Source: Acidobacteriota bacterium (GTDB lineage Bacteria; Acidobacteriota; Blastocatellia; RBC074). From it: a DNA stretch of 11,435 bases. Both the position numbers and the translations under genes were made by a program. The notes beneath the pieces were generated by a model. It ran no database searches, was not told where the DNA came from, and saw only the letters and a list, made by a program, of their open reading frames with translations. Location of the stretch: assembly GCA_017991275.1 (NCBI GenBank), contig JAGNMH010000095.1:1-11435 (forward strand), read 5' to 3'. This document shows, piece by piece, positions 1-6,922 of the stretch; positions within the stretch are counted from its first letter, which is position 1, and the number at the start of each line of letters is the position of its first letter.

Positions 1-2127
1 CTGGTTGCCGTTGATCAACTTCGTGCGGTCAATACGAGCATTGGCCGGGTTGACGGTTGTCGTATCAAAACCGTAATTGATGCGGTTATAACGTTCGACC
101 CCAGGATTGTTGAAATCCCAACGCACGCCAAAATTGAGCGTCAATTTGCGCGAAACCTTCCAGTCATCCTGAAACCACGGCGCGTAATACTTGGCCATGT
201 AAATCGGGAAAACGTTGTTGTCCACATTGCCGCCGGAGGGAATACCGAGCAGCAAGGCCGCGATGGAACTGCCGCTGAGCACGTCGCCGCGGTTGAAGAC
301 TTCTTGTGTAAAGGTGCGGTCAAAGGTGAGCCGCATGCCTGCGTTCGCCGCGTTTTGCCGTGCGTATTGCTGTAAACGCAAATCCAGCCCGAACCGCATC
401 GTATGTGTGCTTTTCACGAGCGAGAGGTTGGGTTGAACGCTGTAAACGTTCGTCACTTCGCGGGAAAAAGTCCCGCGACCGAGTTGAATGAAATCGCTGA
501 ACTCAAAACGCGGAAACATCTTGACCGGAAACTGACTGACCAAGCCTGACGGGAAACCCAAACCCGCCGCGTCGAATCCGAGGCCTTCCTGGAAGCGAGC
601 TTCTTCGATGTAGCGATTGGATGAAACACGCAGGTTGAAAACCGTCGTGTTGCTAATGGTGCGCACCCAGTCGGCGACGCCCGTGTAATTGACGCGATTG
701 AGCGGCAACTGTCCATCTTGCGCGGGGCCGGAGGTGATGCCGTTTGTCCAGCGAATTTCCGCGCGGTTGTTGTAACCGTAACGGAAAAAGACTTTATCTT
801 TATCGCCGATGTTTTGATCTACCTTGAAAATCCAGTTCTTGAATTTGTCGTTGGCGATGTTCGGGATGTCGGCGAAGTTGTTGCGCCACGGATCACCAGT
901 CACGGGAGTCGTGTTCGCTTTGGGATAGAACGCCAGCAGCTTTTGCGCAATCGGGTTGATGCGGTCGGCTGGAATGATGTTGTTTGGGAATGGATCGCGC
1001 GTCCAAGTGCCGTTGACGTTGCGTCCGGTCGCCGGATCATAGATTTTGATCAACTGGCCAGCCGCCGTTTTGTATTGGCTGAAATCGCCGGTACGAAAAG
1101 CGTCGGTGGGAACCGTGATGACCTGCGGGTTTGGTGTGCCTTCGCGATAGCCTTCGTAATTGAACAGGAAAAAGGTTTTGTCTTTGCCGTTGTAGACTTT
1201 AGGAATCCACACCGGGCCGCTGATTACTCCGCCGTATTGATCCAGAAAGTGTTCGGCTTTTTCCAGCGTGCCGTCGGCTTTGCGGAAACGACCGGCTGGA
1301 AGGTTGCGGAAGTTAGAGAACAGATAATTAGAGTCAAGCCAGTTGCGGCGATAAAACTCATAGACTGAACCATGGAAATTGTTGCCGCCCGATTTGATCG
1401 AAACATTGACGACACCGCCGGCGCTGCGTCCATATTGCGCGTCGTAACTGTTCGTGATGATTTTGAATTCACCTACGGCATCCACGGGGGGAACGTATGC
1501 GATGTTATTTCCGCCTTGCACCGAATTGTTCGGCGCGCCGTCGAGCAAAAATTCGTTGCTGCGATTCAAACCGCCATTGATTGACCAATCGGCGATGGCT
1601 CCGTTGTCGAATGGGCGCTGATAAATCGCCGGGCCGTTGAAGGTGATGCCAGGCGTCAGCGTCGCCAGCATGAATGGATTGCGCGCGTTGAGCGGCAATT
1701 CGACGATGCGGCGATTTTCGATGACGTTACCACGGTCGGCTTTGGATTCATCCAGCAACGCGAGTTCCGCTGTGATGGTCACGGTTTCGCTGGCCGCGCC
1801 GACCTCCAGGGTCACATCAATTGTCGCAGTCTGACTGACCTGTAATTCCTGCTTATCGCGGACGAACTTTTTGAAGCCGGACGCTTCGACGCTCATCGAA
1901 TACATGCCTGGCCGCAAAAATGGGATTGTGTAATTGCCTTCAGAGTTTGTGGTTACGGTTGTTGCCTCATTGGTCGCCTGATTGCGAACAGTGACCGTGG
2001 CGTTGGATACAGCTGCTTTGTTTTGATCCGTTACGTGCCCATTGACCGTTGCGCGAAACTCCTGCGCCAAGCCAAAGACTGATAACAGACAAAGCCAAAG
2101 TAGGGAAATGGCTATATGTTTTTTCAT
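1..2127 (-). CDS. TonB-dependent receptor, Oar-like, N-terminal part (runs off left edge)
   Basis: An open frame of 709 codons runs from an ATG at 2127 to base 1 with no stop, so the gene is partial and its C-terminus lies outside the window. Residues 1-21 are a signal peptide (MKKHIAIS, hydrophobic core, cleavage after FGLA). Residues 24-110 look like a carboxypeptidase-regulatory-like beta-sandwich (GHVTD, SEGNYTIPFLRPGMYSM). A plug-like region follows at about 125-245 (ENRRIVELPLNARNP, NEFLLDGAPNN, DAQYGRSAGGVVNV), then beta-barrel sequence with FFRYGYNNR and RFGLDLRL. This order is that of Oar-like outer-membrane receptors, typically 1000-1200 residues, so perhaps a third is missing. Such proteins import large substrates or surface polymers using TonB energy; the substrate cannot be told. 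GGGAG lies 6 bases before the ATG. No obvious TonB box was recognised. It lies 68 bp downstream of the methyltransferase-fold gene and may be cotranscribed. The opposite strand carries overlapping shadow frames only. Confidence 0.9.
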   Translation of the reverse strand, partial: MKKHIAISLLWLCLLSVFGLAQEFRATVNGHVTDQNKAAVSNATVTVRNQATNEATTVTTNSEGNYTIPFLRPGMYSMSVEASGFKKFVRDKQELQVSQTATIDVTLEVGAASETVTITAELALLDESKADRGNVIENRRIVELPLNARNPFMLATLTPGITFNGPAIYQRPFDNGAIADWSINGGLNRSNEFLLDGAPNNSVQGGNNIAYVPPVDAVGEFKIITNSYDAQYGRSAGGVVNVSIKSGGNNFHGSVYEFYRRNWLDSNYLFSNFRNLPAGRFRKADGTLEKAEHFLDQYGGVISGPVWIPKVYNGKDKTFFLFNYEGYREGTPNPQVITVPTDAFRTGDFSQYKTAAGQLIKIYDPATGRNVNGTWTRDPFPNNIIPADRINPIAQKLLAFYPKANTTPVTGDPWRNNFADIPNIANDKFKNWIFKVDQNIGDKDKVFFRYGYNNRAEIRWTNGITSGPAQDGQLPLNRVNYTGVADWVRTISNTTVFNLRVSSNRYIEEARFQEGLGFDAAGLGFPSGLVSQFPVKMFPRFEFSDFIQLGRGTFSREVTNVYSVQPNLSLVKSTHTMRFGLDLRLQQYARQNAANAGMRLTFDRTFTQEVFNRGDVLSGSSIAALLLGIPSGGNVDNNVFPIYMAKYYAPWFQDDWKVSRKLTLNFGVRWDFNNPGVERYNRINYGFDTTTVNPANARIDRTKLINGNQ

Positions 2128-2133
2128 TCGGAT

Positions 2134-2138
2134 CTCCC
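2134..2138 (-). promoter_or_regulatory. Ribosome binding site of the TonB-dependent receptor
   Basis: GGGAG on the minus strand, 6 bases upstream of the ATG at 2127. It supports that ATG as the true start, which places an intact signal peptide at the N-terminus. Confidence 0.6.
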
Positions 2139-2195
2139 GGTGTTTTGTTTGGTTGATTAGCCAGTACCGAGTTTGGCGCTGACCTCGTAAAGTTG

Positions 2196-3659
2196 TTACA
2201 GAGTCTTTTGATGGATCGCCACCCCGTCGAATAACGGAGCGACTTTGTCGGATGTAATCATCACCGTGCGTGCCTGCCGCAAAGGCAAACCAACAGCGGT
2301 GACAAAGGTTGAAGGAACTGTTTGTAATTCGTTGTGGATCAAGTACCCGCCCTCAGCCATCATTGAGGAAATGTTCGCCAAAGCGAACAACAACTCCGGC
2401 GGACTGAAGTACGGAAAGACATTGGTCACAATTACTAAATCGAATTGGTGCGAATCGGCGTACCGCTCGGCGACGATGTTCAGGCGGTCAACGCTGACCG
2501 TTTTGACCAACTCAGGACGGATACGCAACGATTTGCCAAGATGTGTTGAAAACTCATCTGGAACTTCCAGACGGCTTTCAATGCCTATGCTTTTGCCGAA
2601 ATCTCGAAAGTAGTTTTTGTAATCTTCAGCAATGGGATGCGCTGCACTTTCTCTGACTCCGGACAATAGCGAGAGGCGAACTTCTTTACGCTGCTGCAGA
2701 TTTTGCAGATGCGCTATGACTCTGTCGTTGATGTCAACGCAATGAATTTGCAGGGTTGATTCATGGGCAAGCTTCAAATCTAAAAGAGCGTCGGCAATGG
2801 CGAATGGTTGATAACTTTGCGGCCCGAACAGATCAATCAAATCGGTTCTGGGAGCAAAGTCCAATCCGGGGCCGACAATCAGAACCTTGTTCAGTTTGGT
2901 TTTAGGCGATGAAGCTTTTAGCGCAGCCAGCGCCGTATAAACAGCGAAGTTGGCTTCGACCTGGGTGTCGGTACTGTGACCGCGATTCTGGTACAGCGAC
3001 GCGATGTAAGCTGCCAACTCCTCTTGTTTGATAGAGCGGGATGCGAACTCCTTGCGATAAAGAAAACGCATTGCGCGCGCGTACTCGACCATCAGATGCT
3101 GTTCCGGCGTAATGGTCGCCGGAACCGTTTTTTTCAGCAGGTTGTCAAAGTAACTCAGCCGTTCGTCTTGCTGGCTTTGTTTGGCCTTCAGCGATTTGAG
3201 GAAGTCGCCGATTCTCAGCTTCGCCGATTTGGGAACCCTGTCAGGCGCAGGCGCGAAATTTGATCCCTCATTCATGAACTGCTTGCGGTCGGTTTCGCTC
3301 AGATTTTGGAAGTACTCGTAAGCGCTCTGCGCCGGTTCAACCTTCGGCAGCGCGGTAAAGCGCGATGATTGCAGCATGAAGAAGATCAGATGGTCGTATT
3401 CGCCAATCAGTTCACGGTCGGCGGTTTGCCGGCGAAAGGCTGAAATTCCATTGTTGAAGTTTTCCCGGCTGATTCCTTGCTGCTTCAGCCACGGGTGAAG
3501 CTCAATGGGCAAATCGTCGAAACTTATTTGCCTCAGCTTTGAATCCAACTTACCGCCAGTTCCGGTTGAAAAAACCAGAGCAACAATCATCAGGCATGAC
3601 AGCAAACTCACCGCTCGGCGATGAGAAAGCAGGCAGGTCTTATTTGTGCTAAGGCTCAT
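2196..3659 (-). CDS. Exported protein with a class I SAM-methyltransferase-like fold
   Basis: A 487-residue protein from the ATG at 3659. An in-frame GTG at 3677 would add six residues but has GGGAA directly abutting it, whereas the ATG has GAAG 5 bases upstream. Residues 17-32 form a hydrophobic core after SHRR, so a signal peptide or membrane anchor is likely. Residues about 35-235 are helical and unrecognised, ending in the distinctive stretch NRGHSTDTQVEAN (225-237). Residues about 258-480 read as a Rossmann-type methyltransferase: motif I VLIVGPGLDFAP (259-270), acidic strand CVDIND (307-312), FDLVIVTNVFPYF (406-418) and AEGGYLIHNE (435-444), an arrangement like CheR-type enzymes. The substrate is unknown. 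The oddity is an SAM-binding fold behind an export signal, since SAM is cytoplasmic; it could be an inner-membrane-anchored enzyme facing the cytoplasm or a non-catalytic exported fold. The fold is fairly secure and the activity is not. Confidence 0.72.
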   Translation of the reverse strand: MSLSTNKTCLLSHRRAVSLLSCLMIVALVFSTGTGGKLDSKLRQISFDDLPIELHPWLKQQGISRENFNNGISAFRRQTADRELIGEYDHLIFFMLQSSRFTALPKVEPAQSAYEYFQNLSETDRKQFMNEGSNFAPAPDRVPKSAKLRIGDFLKSLKAKQSQQDERLSYFDNLLKKTVPATITPEQHLMVEYARAMRFLYRKEFASRSIKQEELAAYIASLYQNRGHSTDTQVEANFAVYTALAALKASSPKTKLNKVLIVGPGLDFAPRTDLIDLFGPQSYQPFAIADALLDLKLAHESTLQIHCVDINDRVIAHLQNLQQRKEVRLSLLSGVRESAAHPIAEDYKNYFRDFGKSIGIESRLEVPDEFSTHLGKSLRIRPELVKTVSVDRLNIVAERYADSHQFDLVIVTNVFPYFSPPELLFALANISSMMAEGGYLIHNELQTVPSTFVTAVGLPLRQARTVMITSDKVAPLFDGVAIHQKTL

Positions 3660-3800
3660 TGGCACTTCGCAAACCACTTCCCGAAACGGTAAGTTCCGTC
3701 AGGGAAGGAGTGATTGTTTTGGACCGGCAAAGCTAGTGTTGAAACGTCTTTCAATCAGTCGTTTTTCTTAATTTTGAAAGGTAGGCCTTAAAGCGGCTGG
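3660..3800 (-). other. Long 5' leader of the methyltransferase-fold gene
   Basis: About 135 bases lie between the expected transcription start (near 3794, inferred from the promoter at 3801-3829) and the ATG at 3659. No known riboswitch consensus was recognised and only weak short inverted repeats were seen. No supported ORF lies here. Confidence 0.3.
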
Positions 3801-3829
3801 ATTATCCAAATGGCCTTATTGGGTGTCAA
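3801..3829 (-). promoter_or_regulatory. Sigma-70-type promoter for the methyltransferase-fold gene
   Basis: On the minus strand, TTGACA (3829-3824) is a perfect -35 box and GATAAT (3806-3801) is a 5-of-6 match to the -10 box, separated by exactly 17 bases. Transcription would start near 3794 and run into the gene starting at 3659, and perhaps on into the TonB-dependent receptor. This is the clearest promoter in the window; it is read by eye and not measured. Confidence 0.6.
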
Positions 3830-3850
3830 GCAACGGAGCCTTACAAAGTG

Positions 3851-3926
3851 AAAAAAAGACGAAATTTTGTCGCGGAGTCAGTAACCCCGGCTAGTTTTAG
3901 CGGCACATAGTACTGACCCCGGCGGC
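3851..3926 (-). terminator. Structured region after the small membrane-protein gene, possible terminator
   Basis: Directly after the stop codon of the small membrane-protein gene, an outer 7-bp inverted repeat (GTCAGTA at 3877-3883, TACTGAC at 3911-3917) encloses an inner one (GCTA 3890-3893, TAGC 3898-3901). Further on in the minus direction a near-palindrome at 3858-3871 runs into seven T residues (3857-3851). A transcription end for the minus-strand gene is plausible, but the palindrome next to the T-run has almost no loop and one mismatch, so the call is weak. Confidence 0.3.
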
Positions 3927-4310
3927 TTATTTGCGGCGCGATTTCTTTATCGGAGCGGTCGGAATTGGCGTATCTGTTTTCGCTGGCGATGAATTTTTGC
4001 CGGAAACCGAAGCTGAACCATCTGAAACCTGCGCGATGACGCCCAGCTTGGACAGGCCAAAACCGAACAGCGTCAGAATAGTCAGAAACATCACCACAAA
4101 GATGGAGAAACTGAGAACTGCCTGTACAAGGCGAACCAGGCTGTTCGGCTCGTATGAACCTCGTTGTGGTCGTTGTTGTGCCTGTTGGCTCAAAAAAGCC
4201 TGATAACGAGCGCGATAATTGGCTGCAACCTGTTGAGAACTGGCTTGCTCATCAGCCGCGGAGTTCTGGGCGGTGTCGCTGGACAAAATGGACAAAAATT
4301 TTGGTTTCAT
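3927..4310 (-). CDS. Small single-pass membrane protein, function unknown
   Basis: A 127-residue protein that I do not recognise. The N-terminal 60 residues are polar and rich in Gln, Ala and Ser (SSQQVAANYRARYQAFLSQQAQQRPQR). One strongly hydrophobic helix spans about 61-90 (LVQAVLSFSIFVVMFLTIL and onward). The C-terminus is low-complexity Ser/Thr/Pro/Lys and ends in the basic KKSRRK. There is no signal-peptide cleavage motif, so a single inner-membrane span is likely, with ends of uncertain orientation. The start is secure: AAGGAGG sits 6 bases before the ATG at 4310, the strongest Shine-Dalgarno site in the window. Shorter frames on the plus strand across the same bases lack such a site. 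It lies upstream of the methyltransferase-fold gene on the same strand, but the promoter at 3801-3829 between them suggests separate transcription. Confidence 0.65.
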   Translation of the reverse strand: MKPKFLSILSSDTAQNSAADEQASSQQVAANYRARYQAFLSQQAQQRPQRGSYEPNSLVRLVQAVLSFSIFVVMFLTILTLFGFGLSKLGVIAQVSDGSASVSGKNSSPAKTDTPIPTAPIKKSRRK

Positions 4311-4313
4311 CTC

Positions 4314-4320
4314 AAGCCTC
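4314..4320 (-). promoter_or_regulatory. Strong Shine-Dalgarno site of the small membrane protein
   Basis: AAGGAGG or its near-equivalent lies on the minus strand about 6 bases upstream of the ATG at 4310. It is close to a full anti-16S match and is the main evidence that this short ORF is a real gene. Confidence 0.6.
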
Positions 4321-4582
4321 CTTAACTTGCATCACGGTTTATCAACAGTCCACGAAGAGAACGTGCGCTTCGCGGAAGATTTCTGGTAGCTATCCGGGGC
4401 AAGGAAGCGGGACGCCGGACAAACGAAGTCCGTTAAACGATCAACTTTCGGTGTCGGTTGTTTCAGTAACTGATGTTACGCGCGGAAGAAATGAGCGTTG
4501 AGCTTGACCCGTTTTCGTCCCGGTAGGGACGGTTGAGAGTAGCGCGGCAGTTTACTGCCGGGAAAAGCGGCGAATAAAATCG

Positions 4583-4599
4583 GCGTCCCGTCGGGACGC
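4583..4599 (+). repeat. 17-base palindrome, first inner copy
   Basis: GCGTCCCGTCGGGACGC has two perfect 8-base arms around a central T. Followed by TTGA, it forms the left inner arm of the nested element. Confidence 0.75.
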
Positions 4600-4626
4600 T
4601 TGAGTTCCCGCCAGCGCAAGATTCAA

Positions 4627-4643
4627 GCGTCCCGACGGGACGC
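4627..4643 (-). repeat. 17-base palindrome, second inner copy (inverted)
   Basis: GCGTCCCGACGGGACGC is the exact reverse complement of the first copy. Preceded by TCAA, it extends the inverted identity to 21 bases. Confidence 0.75.
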
Positions 4644-5051
4644 GGTGGAAAACTCTTTGCAACTTTCAACCGACCCTACCGGGACGAAGAAGCTGTCAAT
4701 CCATTGGCTTTATTCTTCATCGCGTAACATCAAACAGTAAGTTTTCAACTGGATGCGTGTGTAGTGAATGTTCAAATGGCTGACGCACACCGGCGCGGCC
4801 TCATAGCCGCCCGTTGTGTTGAGCTGTTTCTGAGATGCTTTTTCGTTGGGGGAATTGAATGAACTGGGTGTTTGACGTGAATCATCATAAAAACAGGCGG
4901 TTGATGTGTCAAACACGAGTTGGCAAAAGTTAGCAAATTGGTCGAGCGCCTCGTTGGTTTGCATACGGCAAGGTTTGAATTAGTATGCGTTCTCGCCTGC
5001 AAGAGTTCGACTTGGAAAACTCCTTACTGCCGCAGCATTTTGTTTCAATTT

Positions 5052-5056
5052 GGAGG
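5052..5056 (+). promoter_or_regulatory. Ribosome binding site that decides the S41 protease start
   Basis: GGAGG lies 9 bases upstream of a GTG at 5066. The more upstream in-frame ATG at 4985 has only a distant AAGG. The site favours the GTG, which also puts a typical basic-then-hydrophobic signal at the very N-terminus. Confidence 0.55.
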
Positions 5057-5065
5057 CCTTCAACA

Positions 5066-6715
5066 GTGAGAAAACAGTTTCAGCGTTTTTCGATCTTTGT
5101 TTTTGCCATCAGCTTGATGGTCGGTTTTGTCGCGTTGCGTTCTCAAGCGGTGACTCAGAATCATCTGGCTGAAGAAAAGCTGGCGCACGATTACATACAG
5201 GCCATGGAACTGGTTCGGGAAAATTACACCACCGAAGTTGAATATGAAACACTGACCAACACAGCCATTTCAGGAATGCTGCGCGTGCTTGATCCTCACT
5301 CCAGTTTTTACGATCGCAAAGCGTTTGATGAAATGCGAATGGAACAGCGCAGCCAGTATTTTGGCATCGGAGCTTCCATCCAATCGCGCCTACGCGGCGT
5401 GTTCATCATGGAAACTTTCAAAGACACTCCGGCCGCTCGCTCCGGTCTGCGTTACGGCGACCAGATCATCAAGGTGGACGGTGAGAATGCCGAAAGCTGG
5501 AATTCCGACAAAGTCCGCGATCATTTGCGCGGCGAACTCGGCACCGAAGTCAAAGTTACAGTTCTGCGGGAAGGAGTTCCTCAACCGCTGACTGTGACTT
5601 TGGAGCGCGCCGCAGTGGACCTGCCTTCGATTTCTGGCTATTACATGGTCAAACCCGGCGTCGGTTATCTGGCGTTGTCGCGTGGCTTCCATTCCACAAC
5701 CAGCGATGAGGTGGAAACGGCGATCAACATTTTGAAAGAGCAGGGAATGACTTCGCTGATTTTCGACCTGCGCGGCAATCCAGGAGGTTTTTTGGATCAG
5801 GCGATTCGCGTCGCCGACAAATTCCTGCAACGCGGTCAGATTGTCGTTTCAGTCCGCAATCGTGAAGGCAAGGCGGGCGACAGGGATTGGAATGCCGAAT
5901 CCGGCTCGCCGGAAAACTTCCCTATGGTGTTGATGATTGATGACGGCTCGGCTTCGGCGTCGGAAATCGTGGCCGGAGCGATTCAGGATCACGACCGGGC
6001 GTTGATTGTGGGTGAACCCAGTTTCGGCAAAGGCCTGGTGCAGACGATTTATCCGCTTTCCGGCGGAGCCGGTTTGACGCTGACTACAGCCCGTTACTTC
6101 ACGCCCAGCGGTCGTTTGATTCAGCGCGATTATTCAAACGGTTCGGTATACGAATACCACTTTCATAGAACCGCCAACGGTGACGCCAAGACCGAAGACA
6201 AGAGCAAAAGCCAGATGCGTCGCACTGATCTTGGCCGCCCGGTGTATGGAGGAGGCGGAATCGAACCCGATGTCAAAATCGAACCTGCGACAGTCAGTAA
6301 CGAACAGGCTGCTGTTTGGACTACGGGATTGTTTATGTTTGTTCGCAAGCTGATGGCTGGCGAAGTGAGCGCGGCGGCAAATTTCAAACGCAATGGCATA
6401 GAGTTCGATCACCAGCCTCAACCAGACGAATTTGTGGTCGGCGATGGCGTGATGAAAGCCTTCCGCGAATTTATGACGGACTTCATCGCCAAAAATCAGG
6501 ACTACGGTTTGACGATGAAAATGGTTGACGATCATCAGGAATGGTTGCGCGCCAAGATTCGTGAAGAAGTGCTGATTGCCGCATACGGTCTTGATACTCA
6601 GAAACGAATGACCGCCGAGCAGGATTCGCAACTCCAACGCGCTCTGGCCGAAATCAACAACTCCGCGTTGTTGGCTGAAAAAGCGCGGCGGTTGTCGAAA
6701 GCGTCGAAGAAGTAA
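5066..6715 (+). CDS. Carboxy-terminal processing protease, peptidase family S41 (CtpA/Prc-like)
   Basis: A 549-residue serine protease from the GTG at 5066; an ATG at 4985 would add 27 polar residues and hide the signal peptide, so I prefer the GTG. Residues 1-25 (RKQFQRFSIFVFAI, ending near SQA) are a signal peptide or anchor, placing it in the periplasm. A PDZ domain spans about 100-185 (FGIGASIQ, DTPAARSGLRYGDQIIKVDG). The catalytic domain spans about 190-400 and has the S41 signatures FDLRGNPGG, then GSASASEI with the nucleophile Ser297, and GEPSFGKG with the general base Lys322, exactly 25 residues apart as in Prc and CtpA. The domain ends with GRPVYGGGGIEPDV. The last 130 residues are charged and helical, a tail I cannot assign. 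Members trim C-termini of envelope proteins or degrade them. It appears monocistronic, followed by the 22-bp inverted repeat at 6723-6777. Confidence 0.92.
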   Translation: MRKQFQRFSIFVFAISLMVGFVALRSQAVTQNHLAEEKLAHDYIQAMELVRENYTTEVEYETLTNTAISGMLRVLDPHSSFYDRKAFDEMRMEQRSQYFGIGASIQSRLRGVFIMETFKDTPAARSGLRYGDQIIKVDGENAESWNSDKVRDHLRGELGTEVKVTVLREGVPQPLTVTLERAAVDLPSISGYYMVKPGVGYLALSRGFHSTTSDEVETAINILKEQGMTSLIFDLRGNPGGFLDQAIRVADKFLQRGQIVVSVRNREGKAGDRDWNAESGSPENFPMVLMIDDGSASASEIVAGAIQDHDRALIVGEPSFGKGLVQTIYPLSGGAGLTLTTARYFTPSGRLIQRDYSNGSVYEYHFHRTANGDAKTEDKSKSQMRRTDLGRPVYGGGGIEPDVKIEPATVSNEQAAVWTTGLFMFVRKLMAGEVSAAANFKRNGIEFDHQPQPDEFVVGDGVMKAFREFMTDFIAKNQDYGLTMKMVDDHQEWLRAKIREEVLIAAYGLDTQKRMTAEQDSQLQRALAEINNSALLAEKARRLSKASKK

Positions 6716-6722
6716 GCGGTTT

Positions 6723-6777
6723 AGAGTTCACGCTTCAGCGTGTCGTTTGAGATTTGACACGCTGAAGCGTGAACTCT
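6723..6777. repeat. Perfect 22-bp inverted repeat, two palindromes head to head
   Basis: Arms 6723-6744 and 6756-6777 match at all 22 positions around an 11-base spacer. Each arm contains its own small palindrome (CACGCTTCAGCGTG: 6-base arms, 2-base loop). It begins 7 bases after the S41 protease stop. There is no T-run, so it is not a textbook intrinsic terminator, although the hairpin could slow polymerase or protect the 3' end. The design matches the inner repeat at 4583-4643, with different sequence. Confidence 0.75.
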
Positions 6778-6922
6778 GAGCAACTGTAAAATCTTGTAAA
6801 AGCCCTCCTTCCAAGCCTTGCAATCTTCAGCCAAAAGCACAAAATCCGAACCGCACAGCATTGTCGGATGTAAAGTTAGCTTGCCAACCCGCAAGTAGTT
6901 TTGAAACCACAATCAGGAGTCC
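6778..6922. other. Intergenic stretch, nothing recognised
   Basis: About 145 bases between the inverted repeat and the decayed peptidase. A minus-strand frame of 63 codons (6912-6721) runs through it and through the inverted repeat, without a ribosome binding site or known family, and is not called. Confidence 0.4.

Larger units (their letters stand above)
4514..4688. repeat. Nested inverted-repeat element, REP/BIME-like
   Basis: The outer arms are 4514-4540 and 4662-4688, 27 bases each and 25 of 27 matching in inverted orientation; each contains a hairpin or near-hairpin of type CGTCCC-GGTA-GGGACG. The inner arms are 4583-4603 and 4623-4643, 21 bases and perfectly inverted, with a 19-base spacer; each inner arm itself holds a 17-base palindrome. 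Between the left outer and left inner arm is another hairpin, CGGCAGTTTACTGCCG (4545-4560). Interspersed GC-rich palindromes in head-to-head pairs are the hallmark of REP/BIME elements, which in other bacteria are spread by RAYT transposases; no transposase is present here. Confidence 0.7.
4311..5065. other. Intergenic stretch without a supported gene, rich in inverted repeats
   Basis: This divergent intergenic region separates the minus-strand genes from the plus-strand proteases. The centre (4514-4688) is a nest of palindromes, described separately. The right part (4700-4980) has a minus-strand frame of 84 codons (4964-4710) with no ribosome binding site and no family resemblance, so it is not called. 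A 9-bp inverted repeat, GTGTTTGAC (4868-4876) and GTCAAACAC (4908-4916), lies upstream of the S41 protease and could be an operator or a chance match. No convincing -35/-10 pair was found for either neighbouring gene. Confidence 0.5.

Noticed and set aside
718..1368. 216-codon plus-strand frame and smaller neighbours (215-436, 1372-1584, 1637-1834)
   Set aside because: All lie antisense to the TonB-dependent receptor, whose signal peptide, plug and barrel motifs are clear; the plus-strand translations show no family resemblance.
4463..4669. 68-codon minus-strand frame
   Set aside because: It is composed almost entirely of the palindromic repeat element.
4514..4688. CRISPR array
   Set aside because: The repeats are inverted and nested, not direct with regular spacers, and no cas gene is present.
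4710..4964. 84-codon minus-strand frame and an overlapping one at 4772-5002
   Set aside because: No ribosome binding site, no known family, and two different frames compete over the same bases. A real small gene cannot be excluded.
6723..6777. Standard intrinsic terminator of the S41 protease
   Set aside because: The stem is strong but no T-run follows on either strand; a repeat element is the better reading.
6721..6912. 63-codon minus-strand frame
   Set aside because: It runs through the 22-bp inverted repeat, has no ribosome binding site, and no family was recognised.
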